This document shows, piece after piece, positions 6,277 through 14,657 of a stretch of DNA of 14,885 nucleotides. A model generated the notes under the pieces. That model saw only the letters and a program-made list of their open reading frames with translations. It was not told the origin of the DNA and did no database searches. This stretch comes from Bacillota bacterium (GTDB lineage Bacteria; Bacillota; Clostridia; Lachnospirales; Lachnospiraceae), in contig JAEZQN010000289.1 of the NCBI GenBank assembly GCA_023441145.1, positions 1-14,885 of the forward strand, given 5' to 3'. Made by a program: the position numbers and the translations under genes. Positions within the stretch are counted from its first letter, which is position 1, and each line of letters opens with the position of its first letter.

Positions 6277-7593
6277 ATGAGAAAAGTATTGAAACGATTA
6301 TTTATAATAGTTACATGTGCTGTCTTTGCTCTAAACATATCCTTTTATGTGTATGCAGACGATATTGACAGCGCTAAGGGACAACTGTCTAGCATGGAAC
6401 AAAAGAAAAAGGATATGGAGAAGAAGATAGCTGCCTTAGAAAAGGAAAAAGGCAATATTTCTACCTATATTAGCAAGTTAGACAAACAGATGGCAGAGTT
6501 AGACGATGAGATCACTACCATTAATGGACAGATAGAGGAGACGTCTACCCTTCTTGACAATACAAAGGCAGAACTTGCTAAGGCTCAAGAGACACAAAAT
6601 GAGCAATACGATATTATGAAAGCTCGTGTGAAATATATGTTTGAGAATGGGAATGCTGATTATATAACGATGCTATTGGAATCCCAATCCTTAGAAGATC
6701 TACTAAATAAGGCAGAATATATTTCTAAAATTTCGGAGTATGATCAAGGATTATACAGTCGATATGATGCCACCAGACAGGATATCGAGAAGAAGGAAGC
6801 CGAGATTACAGAAAATCTTGAAAAGCTAAGTACTCTTCAAGCAGATTTACAGATTCAAAAAGATGGCTTAGATACTTTAGTTGCCAACAAACAAAAAGAA
6901 TTAAAGCAGTATGAGGACAATATTGCTTCTAATCAGGCATCTGTAGATGCTTATACAAAAGAAATAGAAGAACAGGAAAACCGTTTACAGGCGTTAATTG
7001 AAGCTGAGAAGAAGCGTCAAGAAGAGATAAGAAAGAAGCAGGAAGAAGAGAGAAAACGTCAAGAAGAAGAGAGAAGACGTCAAGAAGAAGAGAAAAAGAA
7101 GCAGGAGCAACAGCAGCAGCAACAGAACAATGGTGGTTCTACCGATGGATCTGGCCAAGATACCTCTAGTAATGAGGATGATGACTCTATCGTAAATGGG
7201 AAGATATCCTTTAGATGGCCACTAAGTATTAGAGGAACGATTACATCTAGATTTGGTTACCGTATTAATCCAAAGACAGGAAAACCAGAAGGCCATATTG
7301 GTCTTGATATTGCAGCTCCAAAGGGAACCCCAATTGTAGCAGCAGCATCTGGAACTGTAATCGATGCTGGTTATAATTCAGTACGTGGCAATTATGTAGT
7401 AGTGTATCACAATGCTAGTTATACCACTATTTATATGCATGCCTCTAAGATTAATGTTTCAGTAGGGCAACAGGTGTCCAAAGGAGATACCATAGCTCTT
7501 GTAGGAACAACAGGTCAGTCTACTGGTAACCACTTACACTTTAGTATCAGTTGTAATGGTAGCTATGTAAACCCTGAGAATTATCTTCCATAA
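6277..7593 (+). CDS. Secreted coiled-coil M23 (LytM) peptidoglycan endopeptidase, likely FtsEX client
   Basis: A 438-residue exported protein. It begins with a signal peptide (MRKVLKRL, hydrophobic 9-24, likely cleavage after YVYA at 27). A long alpha-helical coiled coil follows (about 30-280), ending in charged heptads, then a low-complexity Gln/Asn/Gly/Ser/Asp linker (277-303) and an M23 LytM domain (about 312-438). The zinc and catalytic residues look intact: H340 and D344 in GHIGLD, H388 in YMHAS, and H419 and H421 in NHLHFS. So it should cut peptide cross-links itself, unlike E. coli EnvC, whose LytM domain is degenerate. Its layout matches FtsX-regulated hydrolases such as PcsB, whose coiled coil docks on FtsX, though that protein uses a CHAP domain. 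ATG 6277 is preferred over 6271 because AGAGG sits 6 nt before it. It lies 39 nt after ftsX. Confidence 0.9.
   Translation: MRKVLKRLFIIVTCAVFALNISFYVYADDIDSAKGQLSSMEQKKKDMEKKIAALEKEKGNISTYISKLDKQMAELDDEITTINGQIEETSTLLDNTKAELAKAQETQNEQYDIMKARVKYMFENGNADYITMLLESQSLEDLLNKAEYISKISEYDQGLYSRYDATRQDIEKKEAEITENLEKLSTLQADLQIQKDGLDTLVANKQKELKQYEDNIASNQASVDAYTKEIEEQENRLQALIEAEKKRQEEIRKKQEEERKRQEEERRRQEEEKKKQEQQQQQQNNGGSTDGSGQDTSSNEDDDSIVNGKISFRWPLSIRGTITSRFGYRINPKTGKPEGHIGLDIAAPKGTPIVAAASGTVIDAGYNSVRGNYVVVYHNASYTTIYMHASKINVSVGQQVSKGDTIALVGTTGQSTGNHLHFSISCNGSYVNPENYLP
7009..7113 (+). repeat. Five tandem 21-bp repeats encoding charged heptads
   Basis: Five in-frame 21-bp units encode KKRQEEI, RKKQEEE, RKRQEEE, RRRQEEE and KKKQEQQ (residues 245-279), then run into a CAG/CAA polyglutamine stretch. 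Units three and four are nearly identical in DNA (CGTCAAGAAGAAGAGAGA). Because the unit is a multiple of three, copy-number change would lengthen or shorten the coiled coil by one heptad without a frameshift. Confidence 0.85.
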
Positions 7594-7690
7594 TCTCAGT
7601 AGACTAGTAGTTGGAATATGAGAGGATAATGTATCATAAAATAGATATATGGGTAATGACTTAAGGTAATTCACTAGAAAGGAAAATGCT

Positions 7691-9001
7691 ATGGACAACA
7701 ATAGGAATTACAGGGAAGAACAAAATGGTCTGTATTACAACCGAATGCAGGAAGAAAGTAAAGAGAACCCTTATGAGATAAAGGACCATCGTTATCGTAG
7801 CGGCGTACTGACAGGGTTTTCCCTATGTATCATTTTGTTGGTAGTGGCATTTGCTTTTTGGCTCTTTTTTGGAGGATCATCTTATCCACTTAGTTCTAAC
7901 GACACAAAAGGTGAGATAAATTATAATGCCATAGAATCGAAACTCAATCTTTTAGAGAAGTATATAGACGATTATTATTTGGAAGGGACAGATTCTGTAG
8001 AATTTCAGGAAGGAATCTATAAAGGCTTACTTAGTAGCCTTAATGATCCTTACTCCACCTATTATACCAAGGAGGAGTATACTGAGCTTATGGAGTCCAC
8101 TTCTGGACAATACTACGGTATTGGAGCTTATGTCAATCAGGATCAAAGTACAGGGATTATTACCATAGTTAAGCCCTTTGAAAATGGGCCTGCCGCCAAA
8201 GCAGGAATTCTACCAAATGACATCCTATATTCAGTCGCAGGTGAGCAGGTTACAGGTAAGGACTTAACAGAAGTGGTGAATGACATGAAGGGGCAGAAGA
8301 ATACCACTGTTCGTCTAGAAGTTCTTCGTGGTGATAGTACCACACCAATTACAGTGGATGTGGTAAGAGATAAGGTGGAGGTTCCAACCATCACCTATAA
8401 GATGATGAAGGATAACATTGGCTATATCCAGATTACTGAGTTTGATGAGATAACGGCTAGTCAATTTGTGAAGGCTCTAGATAAGCTAAATAGTCAGGGT
8501 ATGGAAGGTCTCGTCATTGACCTTCGTGATAATCCAGGTGGTCTTTTGGATACTGTAGTAACCATGCTAGATAAGATGGTAGGCAAGGGAATGCTAGTGT
8601 ATACGAAGGATAAGAATGGAGAAGGCGATGAGTACCAATCCAAGGAAGGTGAGAATTTTAGTAAGCCATTAGCACTGTTGATTAATGGTTACAGCGCCAG
8701 TGCTTCAGAGGTATTCGCAGGCTGTATCCAGGATTATGGCATTGGTACCATAGTAGGAACCACTAGTTTTGGTAAAGGTATTGTACAGAATATTTATCGG
8801 TTAAGCGATGGCTCTGCTGTGAAGCTGACCGTTTCCAAATACTACACCCCTAATGGCCGTAACATCCATGGTACTGGTATTGAACCTGATGTCAAGGTGG
8901 AGCTTAGTGAAGAGGCGAAAGGTACACTTTCCATAGATAGCAGCAAGGACAATCAGCTTCAGAAGGCAATTGAGATTGTAGAAGAAAAGATAAATAAGTA
9001 A
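7691..9001 (+). CDS. ctpA: CtpA-type carboxy-terminal processing protease (S41 family)
   Basis: A 436-residue membrane-anchored serine protease of the C-terminal processing family. It has a cytoplasmic N-terminus rich in Asn, Glu and Tyr (1-36), one membrane anchor (about 39-62) and a helical segment (75-135) carrying LNDPYSTYYTKEEY. A PDZ domain (about 140-230) contains GIGAYV and GPAAKAGILPND. The S41 catalytic core (about 235-405) has the expected Ser-Lys pair: S337 in GYSASASE and K362 in TSFGKGIVQ, 25 residues apart, with Q366. It should act outside the membrane on exposed protein C-termini. In other bacteria Ctp proteases degrade peptidoglycan hydrolases or their activators, and its place just after the M23 gene suggests a similar job here (inference). 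AAAGGAAAATGCT precedes ATG 7691. The gap from the M23 gene is 97 nt without a hairpin. Confidence 0.92.
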   Translation: MDNNRNYREEQNGLYYNRMQEESKENPYEIKDHRYRSGVLTGFSLCIILLVVAFAFWLFFGGSSYPLSSNDTKGEINYNAIESKLNLLEKYIDDYYLEGTDSVEFQEGIYKGLLSSLNDPYSTYYTKEEYTELMESTSGQYYGIGAYVNQDQSTGIITIVKPFENGPAAKAGILPNDILYSVAGEQVTGKDLTEVVNDMKGQKNTTVRLEVLRGDSTTPITVDVVRDKVEVPTITYKMMKDNIGYIQITEFDEITASQFVKALDKLNSQGMEGLVIDLRDNPGGLLDTVVTMLDKMVGKGMLVYTKDKNGEGDEYQSKEGENFSKPLALLINGYSASASEVFAGCIQDYGIGTIVGTTSFGKGIVQNIYRLSDGSAVKLTVSKYYTPNGRNIHGTGIEPDVKVELSEEAKGTLSIDSSKDNQLQKAIEIVEEKINK

Positions 9002-9016
9002 ATAGAGTAATAAAGT

Positions 9017-9060
9017 CGCGGAAGTAATCTTAAGTAAAGATTACTTCCGCGTTACTGTTT
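9017..9060 (+). terminator. Rho-independent terminator after ctpA
   Basis: A perfect 15-bp stem (9017-9031 with 9037-9051; arms CGCGGAAGTAATCTT and its complement) closes a 5-nt AAGTA loop, followed by TTACTGTTTAT. It ends the regulator/ftsEX/M23/ctpA cluster and insulates it from the uvrB promoter a few bases downstream. Confidence 0.88.
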
Positions 9061-9065
9061 ATAAT

Positions 9066-9079
9066 CGAACAAATATTCG
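9066..9079 (+). promoter_or_regulatory. LexA (DinR-type) SOS box upstream of uvrB
   Basis: CGAACAAATATTCG matches the Gram-positive LexA consensus CGAAC-N4-GTTCG at nine of ten defined positions; only the first base of the right half differs (A for G). It lies 8 bp upstream of the uvrB -35 hexamer, where bound LexA would hinder RNA polymerase. uvrB and uvrA are classic SOS genes, which supports the call. Confidence 0.8.
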
Positions 9080-9087
9080 ATTTTTGA

Positions 9088-9116
9088 TTGTACTTTTTAA
9101 GTGGTTGTGCTATAAT
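9088..9116 (+). promoter_or_regulatory. Sigma-A promoter of uvrB-uvrA-yfbR
   Basis: TTGTAC (9088-9093) and a perfect TATAAT (9111-9116) are spaced 17 bp apart, with an extended -10 TG (TGC directly before TATAAT). Transcription would start near 9123, giving a leader of about 50 nt that ends in GGGAGG before ATG 9172. Confidence 0.85.
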
Positions 9117-9171
9117 TATTCCAATTTATGTGGATAATATAAAAAACAAGGAACTGTTTCGGGAGGTTATT

Positions 9172-11154
9172 ATGGAGCATTTTGAATTAGTATCTGAATA
9201 TGCACCAACTGGGGACCAGCCGGAGGCGATTAAGCAATTAGTGGAAGGGTTTAAGGAGGGCAACCAATTTCAAACTTTGCTTGGTGTGACTGGCTCTGGT
9301 AAGACATTTACCATGGCGAATATCATCCAGGCTTTGAACGTGCCAACCCTCATTATTGCACATAACAAGACCCTTGCAGGGCAGCTTTACGGAGAATTCA
9401 AAGAGTTCTTTCCCAACAACGCGGTAGAATATTTTGTGAGTTATTATGATTACTACCAACCGGAGGCCTATGTGCCTTCCAGTGATACTTATATAGAGAA
9501 GGATTCTGCCATTAATGAAGAGATTGATAAGCTAAGACACTCGGCTACGGCAGCATTAGCAGAGAGAAGAGACGTTATTATCGTAGCCAGCGTTTCCTGT
9601 ATCTATGGATTAGGTGACCCAATTGATTATCAGAGTATGGTACTTTCCGTGCGACCAGGAATGATGAAGGACAGAGATGAGGTAATACGTCGTCTCATTG
9701 ATATCCAATATACTAGAAATGATATGGATTTTCATCGTGGCACCTTTCGAGTACGTGGCGATGTGGTGGAGATCTTTCCTTCTAACTCCAGTGAGCATGC
9801 GTACCGTATTGAGTTTTTTGGAGATGAGATTGAGAGAATCTGTGAGATTGATGTGCTAACTGGAGAAGTCCTTTGTACCTTAGGACATATAGCAGTCTTT
9901 CCTGCTTCCCACTACGTAGTGCCTCCTGAGAAGATGGAGAAGGCCATTAAGGAGATTGAAGAGGAACTAGAAGAACGAGTACGGTATTTTAAGAGTGAGG
10001 ACAAGCTATTAGAAGCACAGCGTATCTCAGAGCGGACCAACTTTGATATTGAGATGCTCAGGGAGACCGGCTTCTGCTCTGGTATTGAGAATTATTCTAG
10101 AGTCATGGCAGGCCTAGAGCCAGGTTCTGCTCCTCACACCTTGATGGACTATTTTGCAGATGATTTTCTTATTATTGTGGACGAGTCTCACATTACCATT
10201 CCACAGGTTCGTGGTATGTATGCTGGAGATAGATCTCGTAAGATGACTTTAGTGGACTATGGCTTCCGTCTACCAAGTGCCTTAGACAACCGTCCACTGA
10301 ATTTTAATGAATTTGAGAATAAGATCAATCAGATGTTATTCGTATCAGCTACCCCTAATGTGTACGAGAAGGATCATGAGTTACTTCGTGCAGAACAGAT
10401 TATTCGCCCTACTGGACTCCTTGATCCAGAGGTATCGGTACGTCCTGTAGAAGGCCAGATTGACGATCTAGTGTCTGAGGTGAATAAGGAGACTGCGAAG
10501 AAGAATAAGGTTCTAGTGACAACGCTAACCAAGAGAATGGCAGAGGATCTGACACAGTATATGAAGGAGGTAGGAATTCGAGTACGATACCTACATTCAG
10601 ACATTGATACCTTAGAACGTGCCGAGATTATTCGAGATATGCGACTAGATGCCTTTGATGTACTAGTGGGAATTAACCTTCTTCGAGAGGGACTTGACAT
10701 TCCAGAGGTTACCTTAGTGGCTATCATCGATGCGGATAAGGAAGGCTTCCTTCGTTCCGAGACTTCCTTGATTCAGACCATAGGCCGTGCCGCTCGTAAT
10801 GCAGAAGGCAGGGTTATTATGTATGCCGACAAGATGACGGACTCCATGAAGAATGCGATATCGGAGACGGAGAGAAGAAGACGAATTCAGCATGAGTATA
10901 ATAAGAAACATGGGATTACCCCAACCACTATTAAGAAGAAGGTGCGAGATCTTATTGCTATCTCTAAGAAGGCGGAACAGACCATTAATAAGCTGGAGAA
11001 GGATCCAGAATCTATGAGCAAAGCAGAGTTAGAGGCAGTGATTAAGAAAGTAACCAAACAGATGAATAGTGCAGCAGCAGATCTGAACTTTGAACAGGCG
11101 GCCATTTTACGTGACCAGCTTATGGAGCTTCGCAAACTGCTGGCAGACGATTAA
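9172..11154 (+). CDS. uvrB: Excinuclease ABC subunit UvrB
   Basis: UvrB is the damage-verifying helicase-like subunit of nucleotide excision repair; it is loaded by UvrA and recruits UvrC to cut either side of a lesion. The 660-residue product has normal family length. It shows Walker A GVTGSGKT (38-45), the Tyr-rich beta-hairpin that clamps DNA (YYDYYQPEAYVPSSDTY, 91-107), Walker B-type DESH (337-340) and the SATP motif (392-395). Further on are the helicase C-terminal motifs (LLREGLDIPEV and QTIGRAARNAEGR) and a C-terminal UVR domain (about 620-655, FEQAAILRDQL) for UvrC contact. ATG 9172 has GGGAGG five bases upstream. Longer in-frame readings run back into the promoter and are rejected. 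A LexA box upstream indicates damage induction. Confidence 0.98.
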   Translation: MEHFELVSEYAPTGDQPEAIKQLVEGFKEGNQFQTLLGVTGSGKTFTMANIIQALNVPTLIIAHNKTLAGQLYGEFKEFFPNNAVEYFVSYYDYYQPEAYVPSSDTYIEKDSAINEEIDKLRHSATAALAERRDVIIVASVSCIYGLGDPIDYQSMVLSVRPGMMKDRDEVIRRLIDIQYTRNDMDFHRGTFRVRGDVVEIFPSNSSEHAYRIEFFGDEIERICEIDVLTGEVLCTLGHIAVFPASHYVVPPEKMEKAIKEIEEELEERVRYFKSEDKLLEAQRISERTNFDIEMLRETGFCSGIENYSRVMAGLEPGSAPHTLMDYFADDFLIIVDESHITIPQVRGMYAGDRSRKMTLVDYGFRLPSALDNRPLNFNEFENKINQMLFVSATPNVYEKDHELLRAEQIIRPTGLLDPEVSVRPVEGQIDDLVSEVNKETAKKNKVLVTTLTKRMAEDLTQYMKEVGIRVRYLHSDIDTLERAEIIRDMRLDAFDVLVGINLLREGLDIPEVTLVAIIDADKEGFLRSETSLIQTIGRAARNAEGRVIMYADKMTDSMKNAISETERRRRIQHEYNKKHGITPTTIKKKVRDLIAISKKAEQTINKLEKDPESMSKAELEAVIKKVTKQMNSAAADLNFEQAAILRDQLMELRKLLADD

Positions 11155-11177
11155 TCGAACGAGAGAGGCTGTTAACC

Positions 11178-14039
11178 ATGGATAGAAAACATTTTATTAA
11201 GATTAGAGGTGCAAAGGAGCACAATCTGAAGAATATCTCAGTGGACATTCCTAGAGACGAGTTTGTTGTACTAACTGGTCTCAGTGGTTCAGGAAAGTCA
11301 TCCTTAGCATTTGATACCATATATGCAGAAGGACAAAGAAGATATATGGAGTCTTTGTCCTCCTATGCAAGACAATTTTTGGGGCAGATGGAGAAGCCTA
11401 ATGTAGAAAGTATAGAAGGGCTTTCCCCTGCCATCTCTATAGACCAGAAGTCCACCAACCGTAACCCACGTTCTACCGTTGGTACAGTAACGGAGATCTA
11501 TGATTACCTTCGTCTTTTGTATGCAAGAGTGGGAATTCCACATTGCCCAAGCTGTGGCAAGGAGATTAAGCGTCAGTCCGTAGACCAGATGGTAGAAGAG
11601 GTTATGAAGCTTCCGGAGAGGACAAAGATTCAGCTTCTAGCACCTGTAGTAAGAGGTCGTAAGGGAGAACATACGAAGCTCTTTGATCGTGCGAAGAAGA
11701 GTGGTTATGTCCGGGTTATTGTAGATGGCAATCAATTTGAGTTATCCGAAGAGATTAAGCTAGATAAGAATAAGAAGCATAACATAGAGATCGTAGTGGA
11801 CCGTCTCGTTGTAAAGGAAGGCATAGAGAAGCGTCTGACGGATTCCATTGAGAATGTATTAAGGCTTGCAGAAGGGCTGATGATTGTGGATGTCATTGAT
11901 GGGCAGCCAATGAACTTTTCTGAAAGCTTCTCCTGCCCGGACTGTGGAATCAGTATTGATGAGATTGAGCCAAGGAGTTTCTCTTTTAATAATCCTTTCG
12001 GTGCCTGCCCACATTGCGCAGGAATTGGATATAAGATGGAATTTGATGAGGAGCTTATGATTCCAGACAAGAGCTTAAGCTTAAATGAAGGGGCAATCCA
12101 GGTGACTGGGTGGCAATCTAGCTCAGATCCAAGTAGCTTTAGCCACTGTATCCTAGAGGCCTTAGCCCAGGAATATAAGTTTAGTCTAGATACCCCATAT
12201 AACAAACTTCCAGAGAAGATTAGGCATATTTTAATTCACGGAACCAATGGGAAGAAGGTGCCCGTGCACTATACTGGGCAAAGAGGTTATGGTGTGTATG
12301 ATGTAGCCTTTGAAGGCTTAATTCAAAATACCCAAAGGAGATACCGAGAAACCGGCTCTGAAACCATGAGGCAGGAGTATGAAAGCTTTATGCAAATTAC
12401 TCCATGTAGCTTCTGTGGTGGTAAGCGTCTGAAACCAGAATCTCTTGCCGTTACCGTGGGAGATAAAAACATCTCGGATGTCACGGAGTTATCTATTCGA
12501 GACCTAGCAAGCTTCTTTGAACAGCTACAACTGACCAAGAACCAAGCAAAGATCGGGGAAATGGTCTTAAAGGAGATTAAGGCTAGGGTTGGCTTTATGG
12601 TGAATGTAGGATTAGACTATCTGACCCTAGCAAGAGCTACTGGTAGTCTATCTGGTGGCGAAGCACAGCGTATTCGTCTGGCAACCCAGATTGGCTCAGG
12701 GTTAGTGGGAGTTGTGTATATTCTTGATGAGCCAAGTATTGGTCTTCACCAACGAGATAATGACAAGCTCTTAACCGCATTAAAGCGACTTAAGGACCTT
12801 GGCAATACCTTACTTGTAGTAGAACATGACGAGGATACCATGTTTGCAGCAGATTATATTGTGGATATCGGCCCTGGTGCAGGCGAGCACGGTGGACAAG
12901 TCATTGCTACCGGCGACGCCAACGCCATTATGGCATGTAGGGAGTCCATTACAGGTGCCTACCTCAGTGGTAGGGTTCACATTCCGATTCCAAAGGAACG
13001 TAGAAAGCCAACGGGTTGGCTTAAGGTATTAGGTGCAACTCAGAATAATCTAAAGGATATCGATGCAGAGATTCCACTTGGAGTGATGACTGCAGTAACT
13101 GGGGTGTCTGGTTCAGGTAAGAGTTCTCTTGTAAATGAGATTATCTACAAACGCCTTGCCAAAGAGTTAAACCGTGCAAGATGTATTCCAGGAGCCCATA
13201 AGGGAATGCGAGGAATCAAGAACTTAGATAAAGTCATTGATATTGACCAGTCTCCAATCGGTAGAACTCCACGTTCTAACCCAGCAACCTACACAGGAGT
13301 ATTTGATCAGATTCGTGATTTATTTGCCTCTACCCCAGATGCTAAGGAGAGAGGCTATAAGAAGGGACGTTTTAGCTTTAATATCAAAGGTGGTCGCTGT
13401 GAGGCTTGTAGTGGTGACGGTATTATCAAGATAGAGATGAACTTCCTTCCAGATGTCTATGTACCTTGCGAGGTCTGTGAAGGTAAGCGTTACAATCGAG
13501 AGACCTTAGAGGTCAAGTATAAAGGCAAGAACATCTATGACGTACTGAATATGACCGTAGAAGAAGCATTAACCTTCTTTGAAAATATGCCGAATATCCG
13601 TCGTAAGATTGAGACATTAAATGATGTAGGTCTGTCATATATCAGATTAGGTCAACCTTCCACCACCTTGTCTGGTGGGGAAGCACAGCGTATTAAACTA
13701 GCCACAGAGCTTAGCAAACGAAGCACAGGGAAGACGATCTATATCCTTGATGAGCCTACTACTGGACTTCACTTTGCCGATGTCCACAAGCTCATTGAGA
13801 TTCTTCGCCGCCTATCCGATGGGGGTAATACAGTATTAGTCATTGAGCATAACCTAGAGGTAATCAAGACTGCAGATTATATCATAGATATTGGCCCAGA
13901 AGGTGGAGATAAGGGAGGTACCATTGTTGCAACCGGTACTCCTGAAGAGATTGCAGAGAATCCAGATAGCTTCACAGGCTATTACATTAAGAAATGTATC
14001 CAGAAGGATGCTCGAATTGCCGAAGAATTAGGGGAATAA
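11178..14039 (+). CDS. uvrA: Excinuclease ABC subunit UvrA
   Basis: UvrA is the dimeric ABC-type ATPase that finds distorted DNA and delivers UvrB. The 953-residue protein has both ATP-binding halves complete. Half I: Walker A GLSGSGKSS (34-42), signature LSGGEAQR (491-498), Walker B YILDEPSIGLH (514-524). Half II: Walker A GVSGSGKSS (642-650), signature LSGGEAQR (831-838), Walker B YILDEPTTGLH (855-865). Zinc-binding cysteines are present as C253/C256/C277/C280 and C741/C744/C764/C767. A further CPSC (123-126) and CSFC (410-413) also match the normal family pattern. The gene starts 23 nt after the uvrB stop, behind GAGAGAGGC, with no terminator between, so it sits in the same LexA-linked transcript. 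No truncation or missing motif was seen. Confidence 0.98.
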   Translation: MDRKHFIKIRGAKEHNLKNISVDIPRDEFVVLTGLSGSGKSSLAFDTIYAEGQRRYMESLSSYARQFLGQMEKPNVESIEGLSPAISIDQKSTNRNPRSTVGTVTEIYDYLRLLYARVGIPHCPSCGKEIKRQSVDQMVEEVMKLPERTKIQLLAPVVRGRKGEHTKLFDRAKKSGYVRVIVDGNQFELSEEIKLDKNKKHNIEIVVDRLVVKEGIEKRLTDSIENVLRLAEGLMIVDVIDGQPMNFSESFSCPDCGISIDEIEPRSFSFNNPFGACPHCAGIGYKMEFDEELMIPDKSLSLNEGAIQVTGWQSSSDPSSFSHCILEALAQEYKFSLDTPYNKLPEKIRHILIHGTNGKKVPVHYTGQRGYGVYDVAFEGLIQNTQRRYRETGSETMRQEYESFMQITPCSFCGGKRLKPESLAVTVGDKNISDVTELSIRDLASFFEQLQLTKNQAKIGEMVLKEIKARVGFMVNVGLDYLTLARATGSLSGGEAQRIRLATQIGSGLVGVVYILDEPSIGLHQRDNDKLLTALKRLKDLGNTLLVVEHDEDTMFAADYIVDIGPGAGEHGGQVIATGDANAIMACRESITGAYLSGRVHIPIPKERRKPTGWLKVLGATQNNLKDIDAEIPLGVMTAVTGVSGSGKSSLVNEIIYKRLAKELNRARCIPGAHKGMRGIKNLDKVIDIDQSPIGRTPRSNPATYTGVFDQIRDLFASTPDAKERGYKKGRFSFNIKGGRCEACSGDGIIKIEMNFLPDVYVPCEVCEGKRYNRETLEVKYKGKNIYDVLNMTVEEALTFFENMPNIRRKIETLNDVGLSYIRLGQPSTTLSGGEAQRIKLATELSKRSTGKTIYILDEPTTGLHFADVHKLIEILRRLSDGGNTVLVIEHNLEVIKTADYIIDIGPEGGDKGGTIVATGTPEEIAENPDSFTGYYIKKCIQKDARIAEELGE

Positions 14040-14063
14040 ACGGTATTATGGGAGGACAAGTAG

Positions 14064-14651
14064 ATGCACAAATCATTTTTTGCCATGATGTCTCGAATGA
14101 AATACATTGACCGTTGGGCACTCATGAGAAACTCTAGGACAGAGAACATTAGTGAGCATTCTTTAGAGGTAGCTATGTTGGCACACTGCCTGGCAGTGCT
14201 TAGTAATAAGCGATTCCATAGGAATATTGATGAGAATCGTATTGCCTTACTGGCTATGTATCATGATTCCACAGAGATCATTACGGGAGATATGCCAACA
14301 CCAATCAAATATTACAATCAGGAGATTAAGACCGCCTTTAAGGAAGTGGAGAAGACAGCAGCGAGACACTTACTCTCCATGCTTCCAGAGGATTTGCAAG
14401 AAGCCTACGAACCAATCTTTATAAAGCAACCAGAGGATGATTACCTATGGAAGTTAGTGAAGGGTGCGGACAAGTTATCCGCCTTAATTAAATGTATCGA
14501 AGAGCGTAAAGCAGGCAATAGTGAATTCTCCAGTGCAGAGAGAGCCCTTAGAACTTCTCTATTAGAGATGCAATTAGACGAAGTAGAAGATTTTATAAAG
14601 GACTTCCTGCCAGCCTATGAGCGAACCTTAGATGATCTAAATCCATTATAA
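14064..14651 (+). CDS. yfbR: YfbR-type HD-domain 5'-deoxynucleotidase
   Basis: A 195-residue HD-domain phosphohydrolase matching E. coli YfbR in length and motif spacing. YfbR removes phosphate from deoxyribonucleoside 5'-monophosphates in the cytoplasm. Metal-binding and active-site residues are visible: H32 (NISEHSLEVA), H67-D68 (MYHDSTE), D136 (KGADKLSAL). The substrate-side residues R17-W18, E71 and D76 (TGDMPTPIKY) are also there, each one position before its E. coli counterpart. GGGAGG precedes ATG 14064. It starts 24 nt after uvrA with no hairpin, and the strong terminator comes only after it, so it is predicted to be the third gene of the SOS-linked operon. Function of the family is well supported; a damage-response role is inferred from position. 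Confidence 0.9.
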   Translation: MHKSFFAMMSRMKYIDRWALMRNSRTENISEHSLEVAMLAHCLAVLSNKRFHRNIDENRIALLAMYHDSTEIITGDMPTPIKYYNQEIKTAFKEVEKTAARHLLSMLPEDLQEAYEPIFIKQPEDDYLWKLVKGADKLSALIKCIEERKAGNSEFSSAERALRTSLLEMQLDEVEDFIKDFLPAYERTLDDLNPL

Positions 14652-14657
14652 AGAGAG

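Noticed and set aside
7594..7690. Separate promoter for ctpA (TTGGAA near 7613 with TATCAT or TAAAAT)
   Set aside because: The hexamer spacings are about 15 or 20 bp, outside the good range; read-through from the upstream cluster is simpler.
9151..9163. Second LexA-like site (GGAACTGTTTCGG) in the uvrB leader
   Set aside because: The spacing and right half do not fit CGAAC-N4-GTTCG; the resemblance is only GAAC plus TTCG-like letters.
9088..9171. Longer uvrB reading beginning upstream at TTG 9088
   Set aside because: It would start inside the -35 box and add 28 residues absent from UvrB; GGGAGG clearly places the start at ATG 9172.
10374..10727. 117-codon open frame on the - strand within uvrB
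   Set aside because: Arg/Ser/Thr-rich translation typical of an antisense shadow of helicase-motif coding sequence; no supporting signals.
11732..12205. 157-codon open frame on the - strand within uvrA
   Set aside because: Opposite-strand shadow of a strongly conserved gene; its translation is low-complexity (Ser/Leu/Ile-rich) with no family resemblance or ribosome binding site.
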